A program made the position numbers and the translations under genes. Shown here in pieces: positions 52,930 to 60,947 of a DNA stretch of 64,000 bases. Positions within the stretch are counted from its first letter, which is position 1, and each line of letters opens with the position of its first letter. Below the pieces are notes generated by a model. The model was given only the letters and a program-made list of their open reading frames with translations. It was not told the origin of the DNA and ran no database searches. The DNA is from Chloroflexota bacterium. GTDB taxonomy: Bacteria; Chloroflexota; Anaerolineae; Caldilineales; Caldilineaceae. The stretch lies in contig JAGWYN010000006.1 of NCBI GenBank assembly GCA_018969295.1, positions 85,075 through 149,074 of the forward strand, read 5' to 3'.

Positions 52930-52959
52930 ATGGAGCCGGTGTATCTGCACCGGCTCCAT
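52930..52959 (+). terminator. Perfect hairpin after the peptide-binding-protein gene
   Basis: ATGGAGCCGGTG and CACCGGCTCCAT form a 12-base stem with a 6-base loop, 57 bases after the stop. The in-frame ATG at 52930 of the next gene lies inside it, which argues for the MFS start at 52969. Confidence 0.8.
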
Positions 52960-52968
52960 ATTCCGTAT

Positions 52969-54144
52969 ATGAACAACTACCGAGTTTTGACGCTGGTCAA
53001 CCTCTTGCTCTTTGCGGCCATGGGCTTCAACTTGCCCCTTTTGACACTTTATCTGCAGGAACTGGGCGCCGACTTCGCGCTGATTTCCCTGATTCTGACC
53101 AGTACGATTCTGGTGACGTTGGCTGGCAGCCCGGCCTGGGGCTGGTTGGCGGATCGTCTGCGGCGGCGCAAGCTGCTCTATATTGTCGCGCTCGTGGGGG
53201 TGGGCTGTGCCTACTGGTGGCTGAGCCGTGCAACCGGGGTGTTCGCTGCCTGGCCGGCGCGGCTGTTGGACGCCCTCTGTATGGCCGGGACTTCGACGCT
53301 AGGGCTGACGTTGATGGGGGACACGCTGGAGCGGTCGGAGCGCAAGGGGCGCAAGATGGGGTTTTCGCGCGGGCTGGGTTCGCTGGCCTTTGCTGCCGGC
53401 GCGCTGGTGGGGGGGCGGCTGGCGGATGCATTGGGGCTTGCCACCATGTATCAGGTCTGCAGCGGCCTTTTGTTTGCAGCTGCGGTGACAGCGCTGCTGC
53501 TGCAGGATGTCACGCCGGAGCGGGGGAGTGCCAGCCGCAGGGCTGCTGGCCAGAGCCGCCCGCGTCTGGGGCTGCCCTTGCTGTTTTTGACGGGGGTCGT
53601 ACTGTGGACCATGGCCCATGTGGCGTCGACGTCGATGTGGCCCAACTACATGGCCAGCCAGGGCTACAGCAAGACGGCGATCAGCTCGCTCTGGTCGTTG
53701 GCTGCGTTGATCGAAATGCCAGCGATGTTTTTGGGGGGGGCGCTGTCGGATGTGGTGGGACGGGCGACGGTGTTGGCTGCGGGGGGTGCCGGGATCGTGC
53801 TGGTTCAATTGGGCTATCTGTTGCTCTCTGCCAGCTTGCCCGCTTTGCTGGGCGTACAGGTCGTGCGCGGCTTTGGCTTTGGGAGCTACACCTCTGCGGC
53901 GATGACCTATGCGGCGGAAGCGGGCGGGCAGGAGCAGCGCAGCAGCAACAGCGCGCTCTTCTATACGGCGGGGAGCGTCGGGCAGCTGGCCGGCAACCTG
54001 CTCGGCGGCATGTTGGTGCAGCTTGCGGGCTTTCATGTGCTGCTGTGGGTCTGTGCCGGGCTGGCGGTCTGCGGCACGGGGTGTTTTTGGCTGCTGCGGC
54101 GGCGGGGGGATCTGCATCTGGCTGGACACTCTTCGACCCCGTAA
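52969..54144 (+). CDS. Major facilitator superfamily transporter
   Basis: The start at 52969 gives 391 residues beginning MNNYRVLTLVNLLLFAAMGF, directly with helix 1; earlier starts lie in the hairpin. About twelve hydrophobic helices are present, with the MFS loop motif GWLADRLRRRKL between helices 2 and 3 and GGALSDVVGRATVLAAGG in the second half. It could import or export a sugar, amino sugar or degradation product. It follows the ABC transporter and precedes three oxidoreductases, so a second uptake route is likely. Confidence 0.9.
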   Translation: MNNYRVLTLVNLLLFAAMGFNLPLLTLYLQELGADFALISLILTSTILVTLAGSPAWGWLADRLRRRKLLYIVALVGVGCAYWWLSRATGVFAAWPARLLDALCMAGTSTLGLTLMGDTLERSERKGRKMGFSRGLGSLAFAAGALVGGRLADALGLATMYQVCSGLLFAAAVTALLLQDVTPERGSASRRAAGQSRPRLGLPLLFLTGVVLWTMAHVASTSMWPNYMASQGYSKTAISSLWSLAALIEMPAMFLGGALSDVVGRATVLAAGGAGIVLVQLGYLLLSASLPALLGVQVVRGFGFGSYTSAAMTYAAEAGGQEQRSSNSALFYTAGSVGQLAGNLLGGMLVQLAGFHVLLWVCAGLAVCGTGCFWLLRRRGDLHLAGHSSTP

Positions 54145-54208
54145 GTGGATCGGCGGCCAGTGTCGACGGCAACCGGCGACAATTCAACGCGAAGAAAAGG
54201 GGATCTCT

Positions 54209-55219
54209 ATGCTGCGAATCGGAGTGATAGGAACCGGCGCGATCGCTGGTGTCCATTTGTCGGCCTGGCATCAGATGCCGGGCGTGGAACTGGTCGGCTA
54301 CTACGATCTGGCAAAGGAAGCGGCGGAGCGGGCGGCGCAGCGTTACGGCGGCCGGGTTTTTGGAACGCTCGATGCGCTTCTGGCTGCGGTGGACCTGGTC
54401 GACATTTGTACCCCAGGCACTGCACACAAGGCCAATGTGTTGGCGGCTGCGGCGGCGGGCAGGGCGATCATCTGTGAAAAACCGCTGGCGCGGCATCTGG
54501 CCGATGCGGTCGAGATGGTCGAGTGCTGTGAGCGGCGGGGTGTGCCGCTCTTCCCAGCCCAGGTTGTGCGTTTTTTCCCGATGTACAAACGGGTGAAGCA
54601 AGCGATCGACGCCGGCTCCCTCGGCAAACCTGTGGTCTACCGCAGCGCTCGCTGCGGGAGCTTCCCGCGGCCGGGCCGTGATTTTTCTGCGCCCTACTAT
54701 GCGGATTTCAACCAGAGCGGTGGGGTGGTGCTCGACGTGGCGGTGCATGACATCGATTTTGCGCGTTGGTGCTGCGGTGACGTCGAGCGGGTCTTTGCGC
54801 GCGGGCTGACCTTTTCTGGCAGACCATTCCAGGACCACGCGCTGATCACGCTGCGCTTTGTCTCCGGGGCGATCGGCCACATTGAGGCCAGCTGGTCGCA
54901 CCCGCGCACGACCTTCACCACGCGGGTCGAGGTTGCGGGCGAACACGGGCTGGCCGAGTGGGATTCTCAGGACCGTCCCCCGCTGCTGGTGGAGCTTTAC
55001 GACGAGGCGCAGGGCTATCGACGCAGCGGGAGCAACCCGACCGCAGCGGTGGACGAGCCCTACTACGCCGAGCTGGCCCATTTTGTGGAGGTCGTCGAAG
55101 GCCGAGCGGCACCGCTGGTCACGGCTCGAGACGGCCTGGAGGCCGTGCGGGTGGCGTTGGCGGCCATTGAATCGATGCGCTCCGGCAAGCCGGTTGCCAT
55201 GCAGGAATTTGGAGGGTAA
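54209..55219 (+). CDS. Gfo/Idh/MocA family oxidoreductase
   Basis: The ATG at 54209 follows AAAAGGGGA and gives 336 residues. The Rossmann motif is GVIGTGAIAG (5-14), with the EKP motif at 90-92 (ICEKPLARH) and DVAVHDIDFARW in the C-terminal domain, whose Asp and His are the usual catalytic pair. The family oxidises or reduces sugars and inositols with NAD(P). The first of three adjacent paralogues, it is separated from the second by four bases. Confidence 0.93.
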   Translation: MLRIGVIGTGAIAGVHLSAWHQMPGVELVGYYDLAKEAAERAAQRYGGRVFGTLDALLAAVDLVDICTPGTAHKANVLAAAAAGRAIICEKPLARHLADAVEMVECCERRGVPLFPAQVVRFFPMYKRVKQAIDAGSLGKPVVYRSARCGSFPRPGRDFSAPYYADFNQSGGVVLDVAVHDIDFARWCCGDVERVFARGLTFSGRPFQDHALITLRFVSGAIGHIEASWSHPRTTFTTRVEVAGEHGLAEWDSQDRPPLLVELYDEAQGYRRSGSNPTAAVDEPYYAELAHFVEVVEGRAAPLVTARDGLEAVRVALAAIESMRSGKPVAMQEFGG

Positions 55220-55223
55220 AGCC

Positions 55224-56231
55224 ATGAACAATCAGACAATTCGGGTCGGTTTTCTGGGGGTTGCCCACATGCATTCGGTCAGCTACGCCCAGAATCTGTT
55301 GGCGATGGCGGGGGTGGAGGTGGTGGGGATGTGGGACCGCAGCCCCGAGCTGGCGGAAAAATGGGCCAGTCGGCTGGCTGTGCCCCACTTTGCCAGCGCC
55401 GAAGCGCTGCTGGCTGCAGGGCTGGATGCGGCCGTGGTCTGCAGCGAGAATGTCTACCATCGGTCGCTGGTCGAACAGGCTGCCGGCCGTGTGGGGGCGA
55501 TCCTGTGTGAGAAGCCGATTGCCACCACAGTCGCCGACGCCCGCGCGATGATCCAGCGCTGTGCCGACACACAAACCCGGCTGCAGATTGCCTTCCCGGT
55601 ACGGTTTGCACCGGCGGTGGTTGAGCTCAAGCAGCAGCTGGATGCTGGCCTGTTGGGGGAGGTCTGGACGGTCAATTGCACCAACCACGGGTCGATGCCT
55701 GGCGGCTGGTTTGTCGACCCGACGCTGGCGGGGGGCGGCGCCGTGCTGGACCATACGGTGCATGTGATCGATGTGCTGCGCTGGCTCTGGGGGGTCGAGG
55801 TCACCGAGGTCTACGCCGAGATCGGCGACAGCCTGCTGCATCCTGGTCTGGGCATCGACGATGCTGGGCTGCTCTCGTTTACACTGAGCAACGGCATCTA
55901 CGGCACGCTCGACACCAGCTGGTCGCGGCCCAAAAGCTACCTGATCTGGGGGGATGTCAAGCTCGAGATTTTGGGCGAGCGGGGGGCGGTTCACGCCGAC
56001 ACGCTGCACCAATACATCACCCTGGCGTCGGACGCTTCCGGCAGGACAGCGTGGGCCGGTTTTGGCAGCGACATGGATCGCGGGCTAATGGTTGATTTTG
56101 TCGACATGGTGCGCAGCGGGCGTGAGCCTTCGATCTCTGGTGCTGATGGGCTGGCTGCGCTGGCGGTGGCGCTGGCAGCCTATGCTTCGTCGGCCAGCGG
56201 CCAGCCGGTACAGGTAGAAAAAATGGTGTAG
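55224..56231 (+). CDS. Gfo/Idh/MocA family oxidoreductase
   Basis: The ATG at 55224 follows GGAGGGTAAAG and gives 335 residues. The N-terminal motif is GFLGVAHMHS rather than the common GxGxxG, a variant seen in part of this family. EKP lies at 96-98 and LDHTVHVIDVLRWLWG has the catalytic His. It shares the fold of the 54209 and 56319 proteins and may use a different sugar of the same pathway. Confidence 0.92.
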   Translation: MNNQTIRVGFLGVAHMHSVSYAQNLLAMAGVEVVGMWDRSPELAEKWASRLAVPHFASAEALLAAGLDAAVVCSENVYHRSLVEQAAGRVGAILCEKPIATTVADARAMIQRCADTQTRLQIAFPVRFAPAVVELKQQLDAGLLGEVWTVNCTNHGSMPGGWFVDPTLAGGGAVLDHTVHVIDVLRWLWGVEVTEVYAEIGDSLLHPGLGIDDAGLLSFTLSNGIYGTLDTSWSRPKSYLIWGDVKLEILGERGAVHADTLHQYITLASDASGRTAWAGFGSDMDRGLMVDFVDMVRSGREPSISGADGLAALAVALAAYASSASGQPVQVEKMV

Positions 56232-56318
56232 GGAGCGCCCTCTGCGGGCGGGTATCCTCCTGCTGCCGGGCTGGCGGCAAGTTTGAAGATCGGGAAACGA
56301 TAAAAATCGAGGGGCAGA

Positions 56319-57650
56319 ATGTCAAAACCTGTTGAACTGGTTGTGGTCGGTGCCGGCGCGCGGGGGGGCACGGCCTATGCCTCCTATGCGCTGCGCCACC
56401 CTGAAGAGGCGCGCATTGTCGGGGTGGCAGACCCCGACCCGCTCCGTCGAGAGCGGCTGGCAGAGCTGCACGACATCGACGACAGCCGCTGTTTTGTCTC
56501 CTGGGAGGAGATGATGGCGGCTGGCCAGCTGGCGGACGGCGCGATCGTGGCCACTCAGGACCAGATGCATGTCGAGCCGGCGATCGCGGCGATGGAGGCT
56601 GGCTACGCTGTGCTGCTGGAAAAACCGATGGCGCATACGCTCGAAGGGTCGGTGCAGCTCGTGCAGGCAGCGGAACGTACTGGCCGCGTGCTGCAGATCT
56701 GCCATGTGCTGCGCTATGCACCCTTCTGGCGCACATTGCACGCGGTGCTGGAGGCCGGGACGATCGGCGAGCTGGTCACGGTCGAGCACCGCGAGAACGT
56801 GGCCTACTGGCATATGGCCCACAGCTTTGTGCGGGGCAACTGGCGCAACAAAGGGCTCTCCAGCCCGATGATTCTGGCCAAGTGCTGCCACGACCTCGAC
56901 GTGCTGGTCTGGAACCTCGACCAGCCTGTCAAGCGCCTGGCGTCGGTTGGCTCGTTGATGCACTATCGGTCGGAGAGCGTCGGACCTGAGATCCCGCTGC
57001 GCTGCACCGACGGCTGCCCGGTCGAGGCCACGTGCCCCTTCTCGGCGATCGGCATCTATCTGGACTACGAGCGCACCTTTCCGGGCACTCGCCAGCGGCT
57101 GGTCGCTGCCGGCAAAGACCCCGAAGCGCCTGAAGGCTGGCCATTCAGCATCATCGCCAACGATGTCAGCCGGGCTGGCCGGCGCCAGGCGATCGAGACA
57201 GGCCCGTATGGCCGGTGTGTCTACCGGTGTGACAACGACGTGGTCGACCACCAGACCGTTCTGATGGAGCTGGAGAGCGGCGCGTCGGTGACGCTGGTCA
57301 TGCATGGCCATTCGTACGAAGAGCGGCGGACCATGCGCTACGACGGTACCAAGGGGACCCTGCGGGCGCGGGTCGACCCGGACGAGATCGAGATCAGCCT
57401 GTACGGTGCGCAGACCGAGCGCATCACGATTCCCCCCAGCCCGACCGGGCATGGCGGCGGCGACGAGGGGATCCTGCATGATTTTGTGCGCGTGCTGCGT
57501 GGGGAACTCGATCCGCTGACGACGGCCCGTGTGTCGCTGGAGAGCCATCTGCTGGCTTTTGCTGCCGAGGATGCACGGCTGAGCGGTGAAATGATTCAAA
57601 TGGCGAGCTACCGAATGCGGGCCGAGGAACTGGCCCGGCAGCTGCGGTAG
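56319..57650 (+). CDS. Gfo/Idh/MocA family oxidoreductase with internal cysteine cluster
   Basis: The 443-residue protein has GAGARGGT (11-18), EKP (101-103) and CCHDLDVLVW, which holds the catalytic His191 region. An insert of about 100 residues contains five cysteines, Cys229, Cys233, Cys239, Cys300 and Cys304, in C-x3-C-x5-C and C-x3-C spacing. This could bind zinc or an iron-sulfur cluster. It is longer than its two paralogues by that insert. It may be a glycosidase or dehydrogenase-like member of the family. Confidence 0.92.
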   Translation: MSKPVELVVVGAGARGGTAYASYALRHPEEARIVGVADPDPLRRERLAELHDIDDSRCFVSWEEMMAAGQLADGAIVATQDQMHVEPAIAAMEAGYAVLLEKPMAHTLEGSVQLVQAAERTGRVLQICHVLRYAPFWRTLHAVLEAGTIGELVTVEHRENVAYWHMAHSFVRGNWRNKGLSSPMILAKCCHDLDVLVWNLDQPVKRLASVGSLMHYRSESVGPEIPLRCTDGCPVEATCPFSAIGIYLDYERTFPGTRQRLVAAGKDPEAPEGWPFSIIANDVSRAGRRQAIETGPYGRCVYRCDNDVVDHQTVLMELESGASVTLVMHGHSYEERRTMRYDGTKGTLRARVDPDEIEISLYGAQTERITIPPSPTGHGGGDEGILHDFVRVLRGELDPLTTARVSLESHLLAFAAEDARLSGEMIQMASYRMRAEELARQLR

Positions 57651-57685
57651 CCGGGGGCTCTTGCGAGACAAGCGGGCGGACGAGC

Positions 57686-58894
57686 ATGCGTGTTGCAGGG
57701 TTGATGAGCGGCACATCGGCCGATGGAATCGACGTAGCGATCGCCGAGATCACGGGTATGCCGTCCGAGATCGGGCAAGGCAGCGGGCTGGCGGTCGTGC
57801 CGCTGGCTTTTGACACGGTCGCCTGGCCGGAAGTCCAGCGCAGGACGATCTTCGAGCTGTTTGCCGGCCGTGCGACCCTGGCCCAGATCTGCCAGGCCAA
57901 CTTCAGCCTGGGGGAGACCTTTGCCGACGCGCTCTGCCAGGTTGTGGCCCAGGCTGGGTGGGAGCTGGCGCAGATCGATCTGGTGGGCAGTCATGGCCAG
58001 ACCCTCTGGCACGATGTTGCGGCGGACGGGCGGGTGACCAGCACGCTGCAGATTGGAGAGCCTGCGGTGATTGCTGCGCGCACCGGGGTCACGACGGTGG
58101 GTGATTTTCGGGTGGCAGATGTTGCGGCAGGGGGGCAGGGTGCGCCGCTGGTGAGCATTTTTGACTGGCTGCTGCTGCGCCCGCCGCCGCAGCAGTCGGG
58201 GGGGGCGGGGGGCTGGCGGGCGATTCAGAACATTGGGGGCATCGGCAACGTCACGTTTTTGCCGCCGCTGGGGATGGAAGCACAGCCGCTGGCCTTTGAC
58301 ACAGGGCCGGGCAATGTGCTGATCGACTGGGCTGCTCAGCTTGTCAGCGGCGGGCGTCTCGCCTACGATCGGGACGGCGAACTGGCAGTGCAGGGAAAGG
58401 TGCAGTCAGATCTGCTCGAACGGTGGCTGGCTCACCCCTACTACACGCACCGTCCCCCCAAAACGACCGGGCGAGAATTGTTCACGGCGGGGCTGGCCCA
58501 GCAGATGTGGGAGGAAGCTTCTGGGCGGCCGGCTGAGGATGTTGTGGCCACGATCACGGCGCTGACTGCGGCCAGCATTGTTGACGCGTACGTGCGTTTT
58601 GCACCCGGCCCGCTGGCAGAGGTGGTGGTCTCCGGCGGCGGCTTCCACAACCCGGTTTTGATGGCAGAGCTCCGTTCCCGGCTGGCGGTTGGGCTGGGGC
58701 GTGAGGTTGCGGTGATTCCCCACGCTGCGCTGGGAATTGAGGGGGACGCCAAAGAGGCGTTGACGTTTGCGCTGTTGGCCTACCTCTGTGTGCACGGGGT
58801 GCCAGGAAATGTGCCGGCCTGTACGGGTGCGCTGCACCCTGCGCTGTTGGGCAAGGTGGCATTGGGGCGTACAGGTCGAGGCGTGGTTCGATGA
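57686..58894 (+). CDS. anmK: Anhydro-N-acetylmuramic acid kinase
   Basis: The 402-residue protein has AnmK signatures: GLMSGTSADGIDVA (5-18) at the phosphate-binding loop, SHGQT, NIGGIGNVT and FDTGPGN. The enzyme opens and phosphorylates 1,6-anhydro-MurNAc to MurNAc-6-phosphate during cell-wall recycling. No MurQ etherase gene is in the window. Its end overlaps the next kinase gene by four bases. Its place behind the ABC transporter, MFS and Gfo/Idh genes suggests uptake of exogenous anhydromuropeptides. Confidence 0.93.
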   Translation: MRVAGLMSGTSADGIDVAIAEITGMPSEIGQGSGLAVVPLAFDTVAWPEVQRRTIFELFAGRATLAQICQANFSLGETFADALCQVVAQAGWELAQIDLVGSHGQTLWHDVAADGRVTSTLQIGEPAVIAARTGVTTVGDFRVADVAAGGQGAPLVSIFDWLLLRPPPQQSGGAGGWRAIQNIGGIGNVTFLPPLGMEAQPLAFDTGPGNVLIDWAAQLVSGGRLAYDRDGELAVQGKVQSDLLERWLAHPYYTHRPPKTTGRELFTAGLAQQMWEEASGRPAEDVVATITALTAASIVDAYVRFAPGPLAEVVVSGGGFHNPVLMAELRSRLAVGLGREVAVIPHAALGIEGDAKEALTFALLAYLCVHGVPGNVPACTGALHPALLGKVALGRTGRGVVR

Positions 58895-59859
58895 ACGCCC
58901 GTTGGATTGCGTTGGGGATCGACGGTGGGGGCACCAAGACCCGCTGTGTTGCGGTCAACCAGCAGGGGGAAGTGCTGGCGTTGACGACAGTTGGTTCGAC
59001 CAACATTCAGGCAGTCGAGCACGGGACTGTGCGTGAGCGGCTGGCCGAGGGGGTGGTGACCGTCCTGTCGCATGCCAGTGCCGACCCAAAGGATGTGGCG
59101 GCGATCGGGCTGGGGATGTCGGGGGTGGGGCGGCCGGGCGATGTGGCGCTGGTGCGGCGTTGGGTGGCTGAGATGTTGCCGAACGCCTACGCCTATATCG
59201 ACAATGATGCAGTGGCTGCGCTGGCCAGCGGGACTGGGGGGGAACTCTACGGTGTAGTCGTCGTCAGCGGGACGGGCATGATTGTATTGGGGGTCGACGC
59301 TGCAGGCCAGCGCCAGCGTGCGGGCGGATGGGGGGCCCTTCTGGGAGATCCGGGCGGCGGCTACAGCATCGGCGTGGCCATCCTTCAGGCCATCACAGCG
59401 GCTGCGGACCACTGTGGTCCACCCACGGTGCTGACCGGGCAGGTGCTGGAGCGGCTGCGGCTGCCAGAGATCGCTGGCCTGGTCCACTGGGCCTACGGCC
59501 AGCCAGGCTGGGCCCATGTGGCTGGGCTGGCGCCGTTGGCGGAGGTGTGTGCGGCGCAGGGGGACGAAGTGGCGTTTCGAATTTTGGCCTGGGCGGCTGA
59601 CAACCTGGCCTGGCGTGCCGAGTCTGTGATCCGTCGGCTGGGAATGGCGCAGGAGCATTTCTCGATCGTGCTGGCAGGGGGCAACCTGACCCGGAAAGGG
59701 CTGCTCTACTCGTTGTTGACGCACCGATTGGAAGGGATCGCACCGTACGCTGCGGTGACTCTGCCGTATCTTGATGCAGCGGCAGGGGCTGCGCTGCTGG
59801 CATGGCAACAAGCCCGAAAAGAGGGGTATGGTGAAGGCCATCCCACCAAGGAGATGTGA
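58891..59859 (+). CDS. BadF/BadG/BcrA/BcrD ATPase family sugar kinase (GlcNAc kinase-like)
   Basis: The 322-residue protein starts with GIDGGGTKT (9-17), the phosphate loop of the ASKHA BadF family, with NDAVAAL, VSGTGMIVLG and GWGALLGDPGGGYSIG further on. Such proteins are N-acetylglucosamine or glucosamine kinases in amino-sugar pathways. Adjacent AnmK makes GlcNAc or MurNAc the likely substrate. The start overlaps the anmK stop (ATGA). It could also be a general hexosamine kinase. Confidence 0.88.
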   Translation: MNARWIALGIDGGGTKTRCVAVNQQGEVLALTTVGSTNIQAVEHGTVRERLAEGVVTVLSHASADPKDVAAIGLGMSGVGRPGDVALVRRWVAEMLPNAYAYIDNDAVAALASGTGGELYGVVVVSGTGMIVLGVDAAGQRQRAGGWGALLGDPGGGYSIGVAILQAITAAADHCGPPTVLTGQVLERLRLPEIAGLVHWAYGQPGWAHVAGLAPLAEVCAAQGDEVAFRILAWAADNLAWRAESVIRRLGMAQEHFSIVLAGGNLTRKGLLYSLLTHRLEGIAPYAAVTLPYLDAAAGAALLAWQQARKEGYGEGHPTKEM

Positions 59860-59861
59860 CG

Positions 59862-60407
59862 ATGAACGAAAAAGAGGAAGTGCTGGCGACGTTGGGGGGA
59901 GGCTGCTTCTGGTGTCTGGAAGCAGTCTATCTGGAGCTGGCTGGAGTGAGCCGGGCAGTCTCGGGCTATGCGGGGGGGCGGGTCAAAAACCCGACCTACC
60001 GGGAAGTCTGCAGCGGTGCGACCGGGCATGCTGAGGTGGTTCAGGTGAGCTTTGACCCGGCGGTGATCCGCTACACCGACCTGCTGCGGATTTTTTTTAC
60101 GATCCACGACCCGACCACGTTGAACCGTCAGGGGGCAGATGTTGGGACGCAGTATCGTTCGGCCATTTTTTACCATGACGCCGGGCAGGAGCAGGACGCG
60201 CGTGCGGTCATGGCGGAGGTCACGCAGCAAGGGCTATGGCCCAATCCGTTGGTGACCGAAGTGGTGCCGTTGACGATCTTTTATCCGGCAGAAGAGTACC
60301 ACAGCGACTACTACCGGCGCAACCCGATGCAGCCGTACTGCCAGGTGGTGATTGCACCGAAAGTAGCCAAATTTCGCAAGCAATATCTTGAACGGCTCAA
60401 ACGATAA
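59862..60407 (+). CDS. msrA: Peptide methionine sulfoxide reductase MsrA
   Basis: The ATG at 59862 follows AAGGAG and gives 181 residues; an in-frame GTG six bases earlier is less likely. The catalytic GCFWC motif (14-18, with Cys15) and the PTYREVCSGATGHAEVVQVSFDP-type region are clear. It reduces methionine-S-sulfoxide in proteins or free methionine in the cytosol using thioredoxin. Its presence at the end of an amino-sugar operon is probably by genomic proximity rather than a pathway step. Confidence 0.95.
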   Translation: MNEKEEVLATLGGGCFWCLEAVYLELAGVSRAVSGYAGGRVKNPTYREVCSGATGHAEVVQVSFDPAVIRYTDLLRIFFTIHDPTTLNRQGADVGTQYRSAIFYHDAGQEQDARAVMAEVTQQGLWPNPLVTEVVPLTIFYPAEEYHSDYYRRNPMQPYCQVVIAPKVAKFRKQYLERLKR

Positions 60408-60947
60408 AAGCCCAGACGGCGTTTGGCCACACCGTTCTTGCTGCCGCACTGCTTGACCCAGAGCAGACTGCCCAGAAAAAGTACGAACAGCGCGCAGCCG
60501 AAAAGCCACTGGCGGAAAAGGGCCTGAAAACCGCGACGTAGATCTTTTTTGGGGCCAGCAGCCTGTCAAAGCCATCGGGAGCGGACTGCTGAGCCTGAGG
60601 TGTGACTTTAGCCAGATCCTACCACGCGTCGGCAGAGAGCGGACGCTCAAGAAACCGAGTTTCTCTCAGAAACTCGGTTTTTCGTTTGCCCCCTCATTGG
60701 ATGGCCACTTTGCCCCGTAGGGGTGCCTGATCTACATTCAGGCGCCCTGCTGGAACGCGGCGGCAGCTCTCACCCTGAAATCGGCGAAGGTATGGAGAAG
60801 CAAAGATAGTACAAGTGTACTGTAGGGCACGGGCAATCCTTGTGTATCTTGTAAAAAGTTTTATTTGATTGCTGACTGTACCCAGACGGTTGGCTTTGCT
60901 GAACCCAAGTAGTGCGTTGCGGTTATCGTCGTGTCGGAGAAAAGGTT
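60408..60947. other. 540-base spacer without a confident gene
   Basis: After msrA the region holds no convincing gene. A minus-strand frame between about 60553 and 60405 would encode a hydrophobic segment (CALFVLFLGSLLWVKQC) but has no start or ribosome site and overlaps msrA, so it may be a remnant. The only clear structure is the palindrome at 60652. An AT-rich stretch at 60800-60870 may hold the promoter of the next gene. Confidence 0.5.
60652..60682. repeat. Palindromic element AAACCGAGTTTCT with terminator-like T tail
   Basis: AAACCGAGTTTCT (60652-60664) and AGAAACTCGGTTT (60668-60680) form a perfect 13-base stem with loop CTC, followed by two more T. It could be a terminator of the operon ending at 60407, but it stands 245 bases downstream, so a dispersed palindromic repeat is plausible. 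Confidence 0.8.

Noticed and set aside
52924..52968. Earlier GTG or ATG starts of the MFS gene
   Set aside because: The extra residues are encoded by the perfect hairpin after the binding-protein gene; helix 1 begins right after 52969.
60234..60650. 138-codon minus-strand frame after msrA
   Set aside because: It overlaps msrA, has no recognised domain and no ribosome site.
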